Source: Pedobacter rhodius (lineage in GTDB: Bacteria; Bacteroidota; Bacteroidia; Sphingobacteriales; Sphingobacteriaceae). Taken from it: 64,000 bases of DNA. The notes beneath the pieces were generated by a model that ran no database searches, was not told the origin of the DNA, and worked only from the letters and a program-made list of their open reading frames with translations. The position numbers were made by a program, and so were the translations under genes. Positions 18,069-27,121 of this stretch are shown piece after piece (the first letter of the stretch is position 1; each line of letters begins with the position of its first letter). The stretch covers positions 62,001-126,000 of the forward strand of contig NZ_JAPWGL010000004.1 of the NCBI RefSeq assembly GCF_027213645.1, given 5' to 3'.

Positions 18069-20027
18069 TTATACCGGCAATCTGTGTAACTCGATATCGT
18101 CTGGCGTAACGAAAATTAATGGAACTTTTTCTACATCCACATAGCTGCTATCCAAACCAAAACTTCGTTCTTCAGATAAACTCAGTCTTTTAAGGATAAA
18201 ATAATAATCCATTATCTGACGCTCATAAAAACTTAGCTTAGTAAACTTAGACAAGTGTTTTTCCAAAATAACAAACCTGAAATCGCCCGCGATTTTATGT
18301 TTATTTAAGGAAGTATACTGACTGGTAATATCGATTTCGCCGTTCTTAACGAGCTCTTCAACAACTTTACGATAAAGTAAATTTACCCTTTGCTCAATCC
18401 TGAAACCTAGTCTGAAATCGATACGGATAAGTTTTCCGGGGATTAAGAACTCTACTTTATAATCAAGTGTATAGGGTTCGTCCATTACGTCAACGTGAAC
18501 CAACCAATACACATCTGCACGTTTTGGTTCTTTTTGGATAATAGAATAAATAATTTTCGACTCAATCTCCGTTTTGAAATTCGCACTGGTTAAATACACC
18601 AGTTGAGAAGAATACTTTGGCACCGATTCATCATTGCTTAATTCTGTTAAAATTTGGTAGTAATCCTCAATTTCAACATATTTCACAAAACGATTTTTAA
18701 TTTTTCTGGCCACAAACCAGCTCCACATAATAGTAAACAGAAGTGAACCGATTAATACAGTAACCCAACCGCCGTGCAAAAATTTAGTTAAATTACTAAT
18801 CAGGAAAGTACCTTCTATGATAACATAGGTAAAAAAGAAAGTAGCAATTAAATACCTCGGGAATCGCTTACTGCGCAGGTAAAAGCTAACCAGAATAGTT
18901 GTCATTAACATGGCAATGGTTATGGATAAACCATATGCAGCATCCATTTTTTCTGCTTTTTGAAAAAGCAAAACGATTCCGCAGCAGCCAATCCAAAGCA
19001 TCCAGTTTATCGAAGGAACATACAGTTGTCCTTTAGAAACCGAAGGATAAACGATTCTGATTTTTGGCCAAAGATTTAAACGAACAGCCTCAGCAATAAG
19101 CGTAAAAGATCCACTGATTAATGCCTGACTGGCAATAACCGCAGCCATTGTTGCCAAAATAACCATCGGAACCTGAAACTGATCAGGCACGATTTGGAAA
19201 AAAGGGTTCATCTTAGCACCAGGAACGTAACTTCCGCTATTTTTTAAAATCCAGACACCCTGACCTAAGTAATTCAATATTAAAGTAAGCTTAACAAAAA
19301 TCCAGCTGATCCGGATGTTGTTTCTTCCGCAGTGACCTAAATCTGAATATAACGCTTCTGCTCCTGTAGTACATAAAAACACGCCCCCCAGAATCAAAAA
19401 TGCCAGTTTATTGGTTACAAGCAGGTGAATTGCATAATATGGATTGAACGATTTTAAAATACTGAAATCTTTAACAATAAATGATAATCCTAAAACACCC
19501 AAAACCGCAAACCAAACAAACATAACCGGCCCAAAAAGTTTGCCGACTAAATTTGTGCCGAATTGCTGAATGATAAAAAGGATGGTTAAAATGGTTAAAA
19601 CGATTGGTATAACGGGAACTTCAAATTTATTTGTTAATCCTTCAATAGCGGAAGTTACCGTAATACTGGGTGTAATGATACCATCAGCCAGTAAGGCACA
19701 ACCACCAACAACCGCCGGGACAACAAGCCATTTTGCCTTCTTACGAACTAAAGAAAAAAGTGAAAATATACCACCTTCACCCTTGTTATCTGCTCTTAGG
19801 GTAATAATAACATATTTGATTGTTGTTTGGAGCGTTAACGTCCAGATAATACAAGATAGTACGCCTAAAACATTTGTGGGATTTATATCCTGCTTACCAC
19901 CAAGTATTGTGGTAAAAATCGCATTTAACGTATATAAAGGTGAAGTACCAATATCTCCGAAAACAATTCCTAAACTAATGAGAACCCCACCGGCAGTTAG
20001 CGCATTTACATTTTTATGATTTGACAC
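18069..20027 (-). CDS. kup: Kup-family potassium uptake permease
   Basis: A 652-residue K+/H+ symporter. The N-terminus LGIVFGDIGTSPLYTL (about residues 17-32) is the Kup signature, about twelve membrane segments follow, and a soluble C-terminal domain begins near 455. Conserved segments include GEGGIFSLFSL (about 81-91) and TTGAEALYSDLGH (about 215-227). It acts in the inner membrane. It has its own promoter (-33 TTG, 20 bases, -7 TACTTTTG) and a 51-residue membrane protein behind it. Confidence 0.96.
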   Translation of the reverse strand: MSNHKNVNALTAGGVLISLGIVFGDIGTSPLYTLNAIFTTILGGKQDINPTNVLGVLSCIIWTLTLQTTIKYVIITLRADNKGEGGIFSLFSLVRKKAKWLVVPAVVGGCALLADGIITPSITVTSAIEGLTNKFEVPVIPIVLTILTILFIIQQFGTNLVGKLFGPVMFVWFAVLGVLGLSFIVKDFSILKSFNPYYAIHLLVTNKLAFLILGGVFLCTTGAEALYSDLGHCGRNNIRISWIFVKLTLILNYLGQGVWILKNSGSYVPGAKMNPFFQIVPDQFQVPMVILATMAAVIASQALISGSFTLIAEAVRLNLWPKIRIVYPSVSKGQLYVPSINWMLWIGCCGIVLLFQKAEKMDAAYGLSITIAMLMTTILVSFYLRSKRFPRYLIATFFFTYVIIEGTFLISNLTKFLHGGWVTVLIGSLLFTIMWSWFVARKIKNRFVKYVEIEDYYQILTELSNDESVPKYSSQLVYLTSANFKTEIESKIIYSIIQKEPKRADVYWLVHVDVMDEPYTLDYKVEFLIPGKLIRIDFRLGFRIEQRVNLLYRKVVEELVKNGEIDITSQYTSLNKHKIAGDFRFVILEKHLSKFTKLSFYERQIMDYYFILKRLSLSEERSFGLDSSYVDVEKVPLIFVTPDDIELHRLPV

Positions 20028-20049
20028 TTCTTTATATTTTTTAGTGCGG

Positions 20050-20080
20050 CAAAAGTAAACTAACTATAACAATTTAACAA
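20050..20080 (-). promoter_or_regulatory. Promoter of kup (TTG-N20-TACTTTTG)
   Basis: Minus-strand -7 element TACTTTTG (20050-20057) with TTG (20078-20080) 20 bases upstream, close to the Bacteroidota -33/-7 layout. The leader to the ATG at 20027 would be about 20 bases. Confidence 0.6.
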
Positions 20081-20186
20081 CCAATTTATTGTGTATTTTT
20101 AACACTATGAAATTTAAAATTTATTGTTAAATTGTGTTAAAATATGGCATTTAAACAAAATGTTTAATTTCTTTGTTTTAAATTAA

Positions 20187-20194
20187 TATATTTG
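20187..20194 (+). promoter_or_regulatory. -7 element TATATTTG for the small T9SS-sorted protein
   Basis: TATATTTG, 13 bases before the ATG at 20208. Confidence 0.5.
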
Positions 20195-20207
20195 CTATAC
20201 AAATTTG

Positions 20208-20738
20208 ATGAAACTCTACCCAAAGATAACGCTTATCTCAAAACTAACCTGTATTTTATGCATGGTGATGTTATGCGCGATAAACTCTTTGGCTCAACAA
20301 ACTGATAGTATTCACATTAGCCTTAAAACAAGAGCTAAAAAACCAAGCAGAATTCCTGAGATTAAAGCAAATATACAACCATACAGACCGCTGTATATGT
20401 CGATTAACGGTGGAAGTATGTTTAACAGTTATTCGGCAACCACTAAAAATACAATTGTAGCCGCAAAAGATAAGTTGCTCACCATTGTTAAAATTTATCC
20501 TAACCCTGTTGAAGATCAGTTAAACATCATTTTATCAATAGGGAAAGACGGAACTCAAACAACTATTAAGATAATTGATTTGTTGGGCAACGAAGTCGTT
20601 ACCCTAGCGAACGAACGTTTAAATTCCGGTGAGCAAATCAAAACTTTTGCCATCCCGTCTCGCTTAAATGCCGGCATTTACTTTTTAAGAGTTGTTGCGG
20701 GCGCGGAAAGTCAGGTAAAACGAATCTCTGTTTTATAA
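20208..20738 (+). CDS. Small exported protein with T9SS type A sorting domain
   Basis: A 176-residue protein. The signal peptide ends at SLAQ (about residue 29), about 60 residues of unremarkable polar sequence follow, and the rest is a type A sorting domain: VKIYPNPVEDQLNI (about 95), IKIIDLLGNEV, and the ending AGIYFLRVVAGAESQVKRISVL-like strand pair (given here in parts). Such domains direct secretion through the outer membrane by the type IX system. There is almost no cargo between signal and sorting domain. I chose the ATG at 20208 over the adjacent TTG, since it directly precedes KLYPK. It agrees with porT and the porG-like gene in this window. Confidence 0.8.
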   Translation: MKLYPKITLISKLTCILCMVMLCAINSLAQQTDSIHISLKTRAKKPSRIPEIKANIQPYRPLYMSINGGSMFNSYSATTKNTIVAAKDKLLTIVKIYPNPVEDQLNIILSIGKDGTQTTIKIIDLLGNEVVTLANERLNSGEQIKTFAIPSRLNAGIYFLRVVAGAESQVKRISVL

Positions 20739-20812
20739 CACCATTTTCTTTTCTATTTTTGAATTGATTTGAGAATTTCAAATCATCACCTCAAATTCAT
20801 ATCTAAAAGAAA

Positions 20813-21424
20813 ATGAAGATCATCGCCATTGGCCGCAATTATGCAGAACATGCAAAAGAATTAAATAACCCTGTTCCAACAACACCGGTAATTTTTTTAA
20901 AACCAGATACAGCTTTATTAAAAGATAATAAACCTTTCTATCACCCTGAATTTTCTGATGATGTACATTATGAATTAGAAGTTGTGCTAAAAATCTGTAA
21001 AGAAGGCAAACATATTGCCGAGAAATTTGCATCAAATTATTACGATGAAATTGGCTTGGGCATCGATTTTACTGCCCGCGATATTCAGGCAAAACACAAA
21101 GAAAAGGGCTTGCCCTGGGAACTGGCAAAAGCTTTCGATAACTCGGCTCCCGTTAGTATGTTCTTTCCAAAAACTGATTTTGAAGACCTGTATAATTTAA
21201 GCTTCGAGTTAAAAGTGAATGGAGAAACCAAACAAAATGGTCATACTAAAGATTTGTTGTTCCCGTTCGAGAAGATAATCAGCTTTGTTTCCCAATACAT
21301 CACGCTAAAAAAAGGTGATTTAATTTTCACCGGAACACCTGCGGGCGTAGGTAAAGTGAATAGAGGGGATAAATTAGAAGCCTGGTTAGAAGGTAAACAA
21401 CTGTTAAATTTTGATGTTAAATAA
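20813..21424 (+). CDS. Fumarylacetoacetate hydrolase (FAHD) family protein
   Basis: A 203-residue cytosolic metal-dependent enzyme. The short form starts MKIIAIGRNYAEHAKEL, and has the metal-ligand segment HYELEVVL (E..E) and the block GLGIDFTARDIQAK, then FTGTPAGVGKV near the end. These match FAHD1-type acylpyruvate hydrolases/oxaloacetate decarboxylases. The natural substrate is not predictable from sequence. It is followed after five bases by the M23 peptidase gene, likely the same message. Confidence 0.9.
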   Translation: MKIIAIGRNYAEHAKELNNPVPTTPVIFLKPDTALLKDNKPFYHPEFSDDVHYELEVVLKICKEGKHIAEKFASNYYDEIGLGIDFTARDIQAKHKEKGLPWELAKAFDNSAPVSMFFPKTDFEDLYNLSFELKVNGETKQNGHTKDLLFPFEKIISFVSQYITLKKGDLIFTGTPAGVGKVNRGDKLEAWLEGKQLLNFDVK

Positions 21425-21429
21425 ACCGA

Positions 21430-23163
21430 ATGCAAAAAAAATCCAGTTCCAATTTAAAATATTACGCTTCCATTTTTTGTTTTTTGCTTTCCGCGACTTC
21501 AACTTATGCTCAACAAATATTTAGTGCGAATAAATACCCGCTAACTTATTTCAGACAACCATTAGACATTACACCTCCTGCGCTTGCCGGCTCGTTTGGC
21601 GAAATCAGGGGAAATCATTTTCATTCCGGGGTTGATTTTAGAACGAACCAACGTGAAGGTTATCCTGTTTATGCAGTTGCTGATGGTTATATTTCAAGAC
21701 TGCGTGTTCAAAACAGCGGTTTCGGCCAGGCACTTTACATTAATCATCCAAATGGATTTACTTCTGTTTATGGTCACCTGCAGCGGTTTGCCCCAAAAAT
21801 TGCAGCTATCGTAAAAAGCCTCGAATACGAAAAGAAATCTTTTGAAATTGATGAATTCCCTAATGAAAACTTAATACCTGTGCGCAAAGGTGAGGTAATT
21901 GCATGGTCAGGAAATCGGGGAAGTTCAGGTGGCCCACACTTGCATTTCGAAATCAGGGATAGCAAAACTGAAGAAACGATAAATCCGCAATTCTTTGGAA
22001 TCGACATTCCCGATAACATTCCGCCGGTTATCTATAGTTTATATGCCTACCGTTTAAATGGAAAGGTTTTTAATGAATCTACGCCAAAACAGGCAATTGC
22101 GATAAGTGGTGCTAACGGAAATTATAAAGCTTCAGCTCCTGTAAGTTTAACCGGAGAAGTTGGTTTCGGCGTGGTAACAACCGACAGGCACAATGGCTTG
22201 TCAGGTACAAATGGTGTTTATTCCATTCAATTGGAATTAGATGGGAAAATGGTTTACACCGCTGCACTCGAACGTTTTGCATTTGCAGACAGTAAGGCGA
22301 TAAATGCTCACATCGATTATCCGACCTATTTAAACACGAAAAGAAGTATCCAAAAAAGCTTTGTAGAACCAGGCAATCCGCTAAGCATTTACAGTAACCT
22401 GGTAAACAGCGGACGAATAAACTTTAATGATGGTGAAATTCACCAGCTGCGCTACATCATCACTGATTCAAAGGGGAATGCTTCTACACTTTCTTTTTCA
22501 GTTCATGCGGGTTCTGCATCAACTACCGCAGCAGTAATTCCGTCGGGTATTATTTATCCTTATAACAAAGTTAACGAGTTTAACACTGATGATTTAAAAG
22601 TTGTTTTTCAAAAAGGAACTTTATACAGTGATTTAAACTTCACTTATAAAAAGTTGCCAAAGCCAAAGGGGAATGCCTATTCGGCCATGCATCAGATTCA
22701 TAATCGTTATACGCCGCTGCATGTTGGCTTCGATTTATGGATAAAAGCTGATAACTTACCTGAAGAACTGAGAAATAAAGCATTAATCGTGAACGCAAAC
22801 GGCTCATCACAAGGTGGAAACTATGATAACGGTTATGTTAAAGCAACGCCGAAAAATTTTGGCATTTTTTATATATCTGTTGATACCATTGCGCCAAGAA
22901 TTGCTCCGGTTAATATTTCTGAAGGAAAAAACATGGCGGGCCTATCGAAAATCTTTTTTAGATTAAGTGATAATCTTTCAGGCCTGAAAAGTTTTAACGG
23001 TTATATCGATGGAAAATGGGTCTTGATGGAATTTGATACTAAAACAGCAACGCTTTGGCATAGTTTCGATGAAAGAACCTCAACCGGTAAACATACGCTC
23101 GAATTGGTAGTGGTTGACATGAAAGAAAACACAAGAAAATATACAGTAACTTTTTATCGATAG
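21430..23163 (+). CDS. M23 (LytM) family metallopeptidase
   Basis: A 577-residue exported protein. The signal peptide ends near TYAQ (residue 28). The LytM domain is at about 45-185, with a complete zinc site: H65 and D69 in HSGVD, and H170-L-H172 in PHLHFE; H116 in YGHLQ is the additional conserved histidine. It is expected to cut peptidoglycan cross-links in the periplasm. About 390 residues after the domain look like beta-rich modules of unknown role, ending KYTVTFYR. The FAHD gene is five bases upstream. Confidence 0.9.
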   Translation: MQKKSSSNLKYYASIFCFLLSATSTYAQQIFSANKYPLTYFRQPLDITPPALAGSFGEIRGNHFHSGVDFRTNQREGYPVYAVADGYISRLRVQNSGFGQALYINHPNGFTSVYGHLQRFAPKIAAIVKSLEYEKKSFEIDEFPNENLIPVRKGEVIAWSGNRGSSGGPHLHFEIRDSKTEETINPQFFGIDIPDNIPPVIYSLYAYRLNGKVFNESTPKQAIAISGANGNYKASAPVSLTGEVGFGVVTTDRHNGLSGTNGVYSIQLELDGKMVYTAALERFAFADSKAINAHIDYPTYLNTKRSIQKSFVEPGNPLSIYSNLVNSGRINFNDGEIHQLRYIITDSKGNASTLSFSVHAGSASTTAAVIPSGIIYPYNKVNEFNTDDLKVVFQKGTLYSDLNFTYKKLPKPKGNAYSAMHQIHNRYTPLHVGFDLWIKADNLPEELRNKALIVNANGSSQGGNYDNGYVKATPKNFGIFYISVDTIAPRIAPVNISEGKNMAGLSKIFFRLSDNLSGLKSFNGYIDGKWVLMEFDTKTATLWHSFDERTSTGKHTLELVVVDMKENTRKYTVTFYR

Positions 23164-23317
23164 AAACAGGATTTTAAGGGTAATTCGATTTAAGATTTGT
23201 GTGTAAAAACCGCTAATCATTACATAACCGTAAAAACCTTAAACTGTCATATTTTAAAAAGAGATGAACACATTAATAGAGAAAACTGTTTAAATTACAA
23301 AATCAATTAATATCATT

Positions 23318-23782
23318 ATGGCAGAGTTAAAAGAAGGTGATGTTGCTCCCGCAATCATCTCGAAAGACCAAAACGGAGCCGAAGTTTCCTTAAATGATTA
23401 TAAAGGAAAAACTGTCGTTTTATATTTTTATCCGAAAGACGATACACCGGGTTGCACAGCAGAAGCCTGCGATTTCAGAGATAACTATCAAGGCTTACAA
23501 GCCAAAGGAATTGTGGTTCTGGGTGTTAGCGTTGATGATGAGAAGTCTCATCAGAAATTCGTAACCAAACATAATTTACCTTTTACTTTACTGGCAGATA
23601 CCGATCAGAAAATCGTTAATGATTATGGTGTCTGGGCGGAAAAAAACATGTACGGGAAGAAATATATGGGTACCGTCAGAACAACTTTCATCATTGATGG
23701 TGAGGGCAAAATTTCGCATATCATTAAAAAAGTTGACACCAAAAACTCAACACAACAAGTACTCGATTTAATCAATAACTAA
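23318..23782 (+). CDS. bcp: Thioredoxin-dependent peroxiredoxin (Bcp/PrxQ)
   Basis: A 154-residue cytosolic peroxiredoxin of the atypical two-cysteine Bcp type: peroxidatic C46 in TPGCTAEAC and resolving C51 in the same helix. It reduces hydrogen peroxide and organic hydroperoxides using thioredoxin. Length and sequence are canonical. The 154-base gap upstream has no gene. Confidence 0.95.
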   Translation: MAELKEGDVAPAIISKDQNGAEVSLNDYKGKTVVLYFYPKDDTPGCTAEACDFRDNYQGLQAKGIVVLGVSVDDEKSHQKFVTKHNLPFTLLADTDQKIVNDYGVWAEKNMYGKKYMGTVRTTFIIDGEGKISHIIKKVDTKNSTQQVLDLINN

Positions 23783-23805
23783 TTAGGTTATAGCAGGTAA
23801 AATAT

Positions 23806-23813
23806 TACCTTTG
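23806..23813 (+). promoter_or_regulatory. -7 element TACCTTTG for transketolase
   Basis: TACCTTTG, 25 bases before the ATG at 23839. Confidence 0.5.
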
Positions 23814-23838
23814 TTATATAACAACAACTCTTATTTTA

Positions 23839-24684
23839 ATGAAACATACAATTAAAGAATTAGAAGATATTGCTTCGCAGATAAGACGGGATATTGTAAG
23901 AATGGTTCACGGATGCCAATCAGGCCACCCGGGTGGTTCATTAGGCTGTGCCGATTTCTTTACAGCTTTATATTTCGAAGTTCTGAATTACAATACTGAT
24001 TTCAAAATGGATGGCATTGGCGAAGATTTATTCTTCCTTTCCAATGGCCATATTTCCCCGGTTTGGTATAGCACTCTAGCCCATGCAGGCTTTTTTAATA
24101 AAAGCGAATTAGCAACTTTCCGTAAGTTAGATTCAAGATTACAAGGTCACCCGACCACACACGAAGGTTTGCCAGGCATTCGCGTGGCTTCAGGTTCACT
24201 GGGTCAGGGTATGTCGGTTGCAATTGGTGCAGCACTTACCAAAAGGTTAAATAATGACAATTCATATGTTTTCACCTTGCACGGTGATGGTGAATTACAG
24301 GAAGGCCAGAACTGGGAAGCTGCAATGTTTGCTCCGTTCCATGAGTTGGATCGCTTAATCTGCAGTGTGGATTATAATGGCCAGCAGATTGATGGGCCAA
24401 CTAAAAAAGTGCTTTCTTTGGATAGTTTACAAGCAAAATTCGAAGCTTTCGGATGGCATGTAATAAACACGGATGGTAACGATATGCAGTCGATAGTTGA
24501 AGGTTTACACTATGCTAAAACGTTAACCGGAAAAGGTAAACCAATTTTAAACCTGATGAGTACTCAAATGGGTGCCGGTGTAGATTATATGATGGGTTCA
24601 CATAAATGGCACGGAACAGCGCCTAATGATGAACAGTTAGCCACCGCGTTAGCACAATTACCAGAAACTTTAGGGGATTACTAA
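23839..24684 (+). CDS. Transketolase, N-terminal (thiamine-diphosphate) subunit
   Basis: A 281-residue subunit that holds the cofactor half of transketolase (pentose phosphate pathway). The thiamine-diphosphate motif GDGELQEGQNWEA starts at about residue 150. The histidines in HPGGSLG (about 31-37) and GSHKWHG (about 254-260) match substrate and cofactor contacts. Split transketolases encoded by two adjacent genes are known in many bacteria. The second half begins 130 bases later, after a repeat-rich spacer; the two are complete proteins, not a frameshifted single gene. Confidence 0.93.
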   Translation: MKHTIKELEDIASQIRRDIVRMVHGCQSGHPGGSLGCADFFTALYFEVLNYNTDFKMDGIGEDLFFLSNGHISPVWYSTLAHAGFFNKSELATFRKLDSRLQGHPTTHEGLPGIRVASGSLGQGMSVAIGAALTKRLNNDNSYVFTLHGDGELQEGQNWEAAMFAPFHELDRLICSVDYNGQQIDGPTKKVLSLDSLQAKFEAFGWHVINTDGNDMQSIVEGLHYAKTLTGKGKPILNLMSTQMGAGVDYMMGSHKWHGTAPNDEQLATALAQLPETLGDY

Positions 24685-24690
24685 ACCCTT

Positions 24691-24761
24691 CAGCCCCTTA
24701 AAGGGCGATAAAAAACTTAAATTTTATACTAACAAATAAGCCCCTTGAGGGGTTTGGGGTT
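24691..24761. repeat. CCCCTTNAGGGG repeats between transketolase genes
   Basis: CCCCTTAAAGGG (24694-24705) and, about 45 bases on, CCCCTTGAGGGG with TTTGGGGTT (24741-24761). The second aligns with 37252-37272 inside the start of an ABC permease gene (about 16 of 21 identical). Confidence 0.6.
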
Positions 24762-24813
24762 ATGAAAACCTGCGAAGCAAGCTTTAACGCAGATAATTTA
24801 AAAACATAAAAAC

Positions 24814-25770
24814 GTGAAAAAATACACATATACAGAGAAAAAAGATACACGTTCAGGTTTCGGTGCCGGTTTACATGAAGCTGGTAAAAAGAATGAAAAC
24901 GTTGTTGCTTTGTGTGCCGATTTAGTTGGTTCATTAAAGATGGATGCTTTTATTAAAGATTTTCCGGAGCGTTTTACACAGGTAGGTATTGCAGAAGCAA
25001 ATATGATCGGTATAGCTGCAGGTATGACAATCGGCGGAAAAATTCCATTTACCGGTACTTTTGCTAACTTTTCTACAGGACGTGTTTATGATCAGATTCG
25101 TCAATCTGTAGCATATTCAAATAAAAATGTCAAAATCTGTGCTTCACATGCCGGTTTAACTTTAGGCGAAGATGGTGCAACCCACCAGATTTTAGAAGAT
25201 ATCGGTTTAATGAAAATGTTGCCGGGAATGGTGGTTATCAATCCGTGCGATTACAACCAGACAAAGGCAGCAACTTTAGCAATTGCCGAGTACGAAGGTC
25301 CGGTTTATTTACGTTTTGGCCGACCGGTTATTCCTGTATTTACCGATCCTGATCAGAAATTCGAAATCGGTAAAGCCTGGATGGTTAACGAAGGTACAGA
25401 CGTTACCATTATCGCAACAGGCCACATGGTTTGGAAAGCAATTGAAGCTGGCGAAAAATTAGCTGAATTAGGCATCGATGCTGAAATCATCAACATCCAT
25501 ACGATTAAACCTTTGGATGACGATGCAATTTTAAAATCAGTTAAAAAAACCGGTTGTGTTGTTACCTGCGAAGAGCATAATAAATTTGGCGGCTTAGGCG
25601 AAAGTGTTGCCCGTTTGTTGACAACAGAATTGCCGACACCACAAGAATTTGTAGCAACAAATGATACTTTCGGTGAAAGCGGAACACCTGATCAGTTAAT
25701 GTCTAAATATGGCTTGGATGCGGTAAATATTGTTGAAGCTGTTCAAAAAGTAATTGGCAGAAAGAAATAG
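24814..25770 (+). CDS. Transketolase, C-terminal subunit
   Basis: A 318-residue second subunit with the pyrimidine-binding and C-terminal domains. The conserved ERFTQVGIAEANMIGIAAGM block (about 49-68) carries the catalytic glutamate (GIAEAN), and TGTFANFSTGRVYDQI follows. It starts with GTG at 24814 (KKYTYTEKKDTR follows), because no ATG lies close upstream in frame. It works with the subunit upstream as a heteromer. A repeat-filled spacer separates the two. Confidence 0.92.
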   Translation: MKKYTYTEKKDTRSGFGAGLHEAGKKNENVVALCADLVGSLKMDAFIKDFPERFTQVGIAEANMIGIAAGMTIGGKIPFTGTFANFSTGRVYDQIRQSVAYSNKNVKICASHAGLTLGEDGATHQILEDIGLMKMLPGMVVINPCDYNQTKAATLAIAEYEGPVYLRFGRPVIPVFTDPDQKFEIGKAWMVNEGTDVTIIATGHMVWKAIEAGEKLAELGIDAEIINIHTIKPLDDDAILKSVKKTGCVVTCEEHNKFGGLGESVARLLTTELPTPQEFVATNDTFGESGTPDQLMSKYGLDAVNIVEAVQKVIGRKK

Positions 25771-25785
25771 CATTAAACTAACTGT

Positions 25786-25832
25786 AAAGGCACGGAGAAC
25801 ACAAAGTACATCTTGGTGATCTTGGTGCCTTT
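25786..25832. repeat. Inverted repeat AAAGGCAC / GTGCCTTT
   Basis: AAAGGCAC (25786-25793) and GTGCCTTT (25825-25832) form an inverted repeat around GGAGAACACAAAG and two CTTGGTG words. It lies between the transketolase C-subunit and the ECF sigma gene. Confidence 0.5.
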
Positions 25833-25857
25833 GTGGCAATTATTAAATTAATCCTTA

Positions 25858-26418
25858 ATGAAACAAGTTGAAGATTCAGAAATTCTTGCAATGTTTGCTG
25901 TAGAGCGCACTCGAAATGAAGCTTTCAATTTGTTGTTAAAAAAGTACCAGCAAAAAATTTACTGGCACATTCGCCGGTTGGTACTCAACCATGACGATTG
26001 CGACGATTTGATTCAGGAAGTTTTTGTTAAGGTCTGGAAAAACCTGGATAAATTTCGTTCTGATTCCCAGCTTTATACCTGGATATATCGTATCGCAACA
26101 AACGAATCAATTACATTTCTAAACAAGCAGAAACAGCGCAATAATACGCCAATGGATGAGGTTTCTGCCGAGCTTGCAGAAAACCTGGTCGCTTCCTCCT
26201 ATTTTAACGGCGATAAGCTTGAGCTAAAATTGCAAAAAGCGATTCTCACCCTGCCTGAAAAACAACGGATAATCTTCAACATGAAATATTTTGATGATAT
26301 GAAATATGAAGAAATTTCTGAAGTGCTCGGAACCTCTGTAGGTGCCTTAAAAGCATCATTTCACATCGCAGCAAAAAAAATTGAAGCTTTTATTACAAAT
26401 GATGAAATAGACTATTAA
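25858..26418 (+). CDS. ECF-type RNA polymerase sigma factor
   Basis: A 186-residue sigma-70 of the extracytoplasmic-function class. Region 2 is clear (DDCDDLIQEVFVKVWKNL, about 43-60, with SQLYTWIYRIATNES following), and region 4 has LPEKQRIIFNMKYFDDMKYEEIS-type helix-turn-helix sequence (about 130-160). It probably drives the two genes behind it, a membrane anchor protein and a small exported protein, spaced by 33 and 13 bases. Confidence 0.92.
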   Translation: MKQVEDSEILAMFAVERTRNEAFNLLLKKYQQKIYWHIRRLVLNHDDCDDLIQEVFVKVWKNLDKFRSDSQLYTWIYRIATNESITFLNKQKQRNNTPMDEVSAELAENLVASSYFNGDKLELKLQKAILTLPEKQRIIFNMKYFDDMKYEEISEVLGTSVGALKASFHIAAKKIEAFITNDEIDY

Positions 26419-26451
26419 ACCTTTTCACTTTAATTGTATCATATATCTGTG

Positions 26452-27108
26452 ATGAATGAAAATTTAGAAAATAACGATTGGATTAAAGATGCGCCTACCC
26501 TTGCTGCAATGGGCAACCGCAATCCCTTCTCCGTCCCTGCCGGATATTTCGACAATTGTGATGAGGCTATTTTCAGCCATATTTTTTTAGAAAGCCTGAA
26601 GCAAAAAACAAGCGCGAATTCTTTCCTGGTTCCTGAAAATTATTTTGAGGAATTAACCGAGATGATTGAAACAAGAATCGCTTTCGAGCAATCGGTTCAG
26701 CCAACTAACAAATTTGCAGTACCTGAAAATTATTTTGAAACTTTACAAAGCAGAATAACAAGTAAAATTGAAGCTGAACAAGACCCTAAAAAGGAAGCCA
26801 AAATTATCCCGTTATGGCGGAGAAGTTTTGTTAAATACGCAAGTGCAGCTTGTTTCTTACTGATAGCATCTTTTGGAATATATTTTTATCAAAATAATCA
26901 ATCGGCTGATGCAGTGAGTGTTCCACAGATGCAAACTGCAGATTTAGCTAATGACCAAATGCTTTACGATATCGATGAAACAACAATTATCGATCATTTG
27001 GAAGCACAAAGTACATCGAATACAAATACAGCTTCTGCCTCAGATACAGAAGTGGAAAACTACATCCTGAGTAATTATTCATCGAGTGATTTGGCTCAGG
27101 AATTATAA
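26452..27108 (+). CDS. Membrane-anchored putative anti-sigma factor with triple repeat
   Basis: A 218-residue protein downstream of an ECF sigma gene. I begin at the ATG at 26452 (MNENLENN), not an upstream TTG. The N-terminal cytosolic part contains three copies of F-x-V-P-x-x-Y-F, at residues 26-33 (FSVPAGYF), 58-65 (FLVPENYF) and 88-95 (FAVPENYF), each followed by an acidic helix. One membrane helix lies at about 125-145 (YASAACFLLIASFGIYFY), and the periplasmic tail is acidic and serine/threonine-rich. The position suggests sigma-factor control; no known zinc anti-sigma motif is seen. Confidence 0.65.
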   Translation: MNENLENNDWIKDAPTLAAMGNRNPFSVPAGYFDNCDEAIFSHIFLESLKQKTSANSFLVPENYFEELTEMIETRIAFEQSVQPTNKFAVPENYFETLQSRITSKIEAEQDPKKEAKIIPLWRRSFVKYASAACFLLIASFGIYFYQNNQSADAVSVPQMQTADLANDQMLYDIDETTIIDHLEAQSTSNTNTASASDTEVENYILSNYSSSDLAQEL

Positions 27109-27121
27109 AATTAATTAGAAA

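Noticed and set aside
23839..25770. Frameshifted single transketolase gene
   Set aside because: Both halves have good starts, full domain ends and a 130-base spacer with repeats; split transketolase is a known arrangement.
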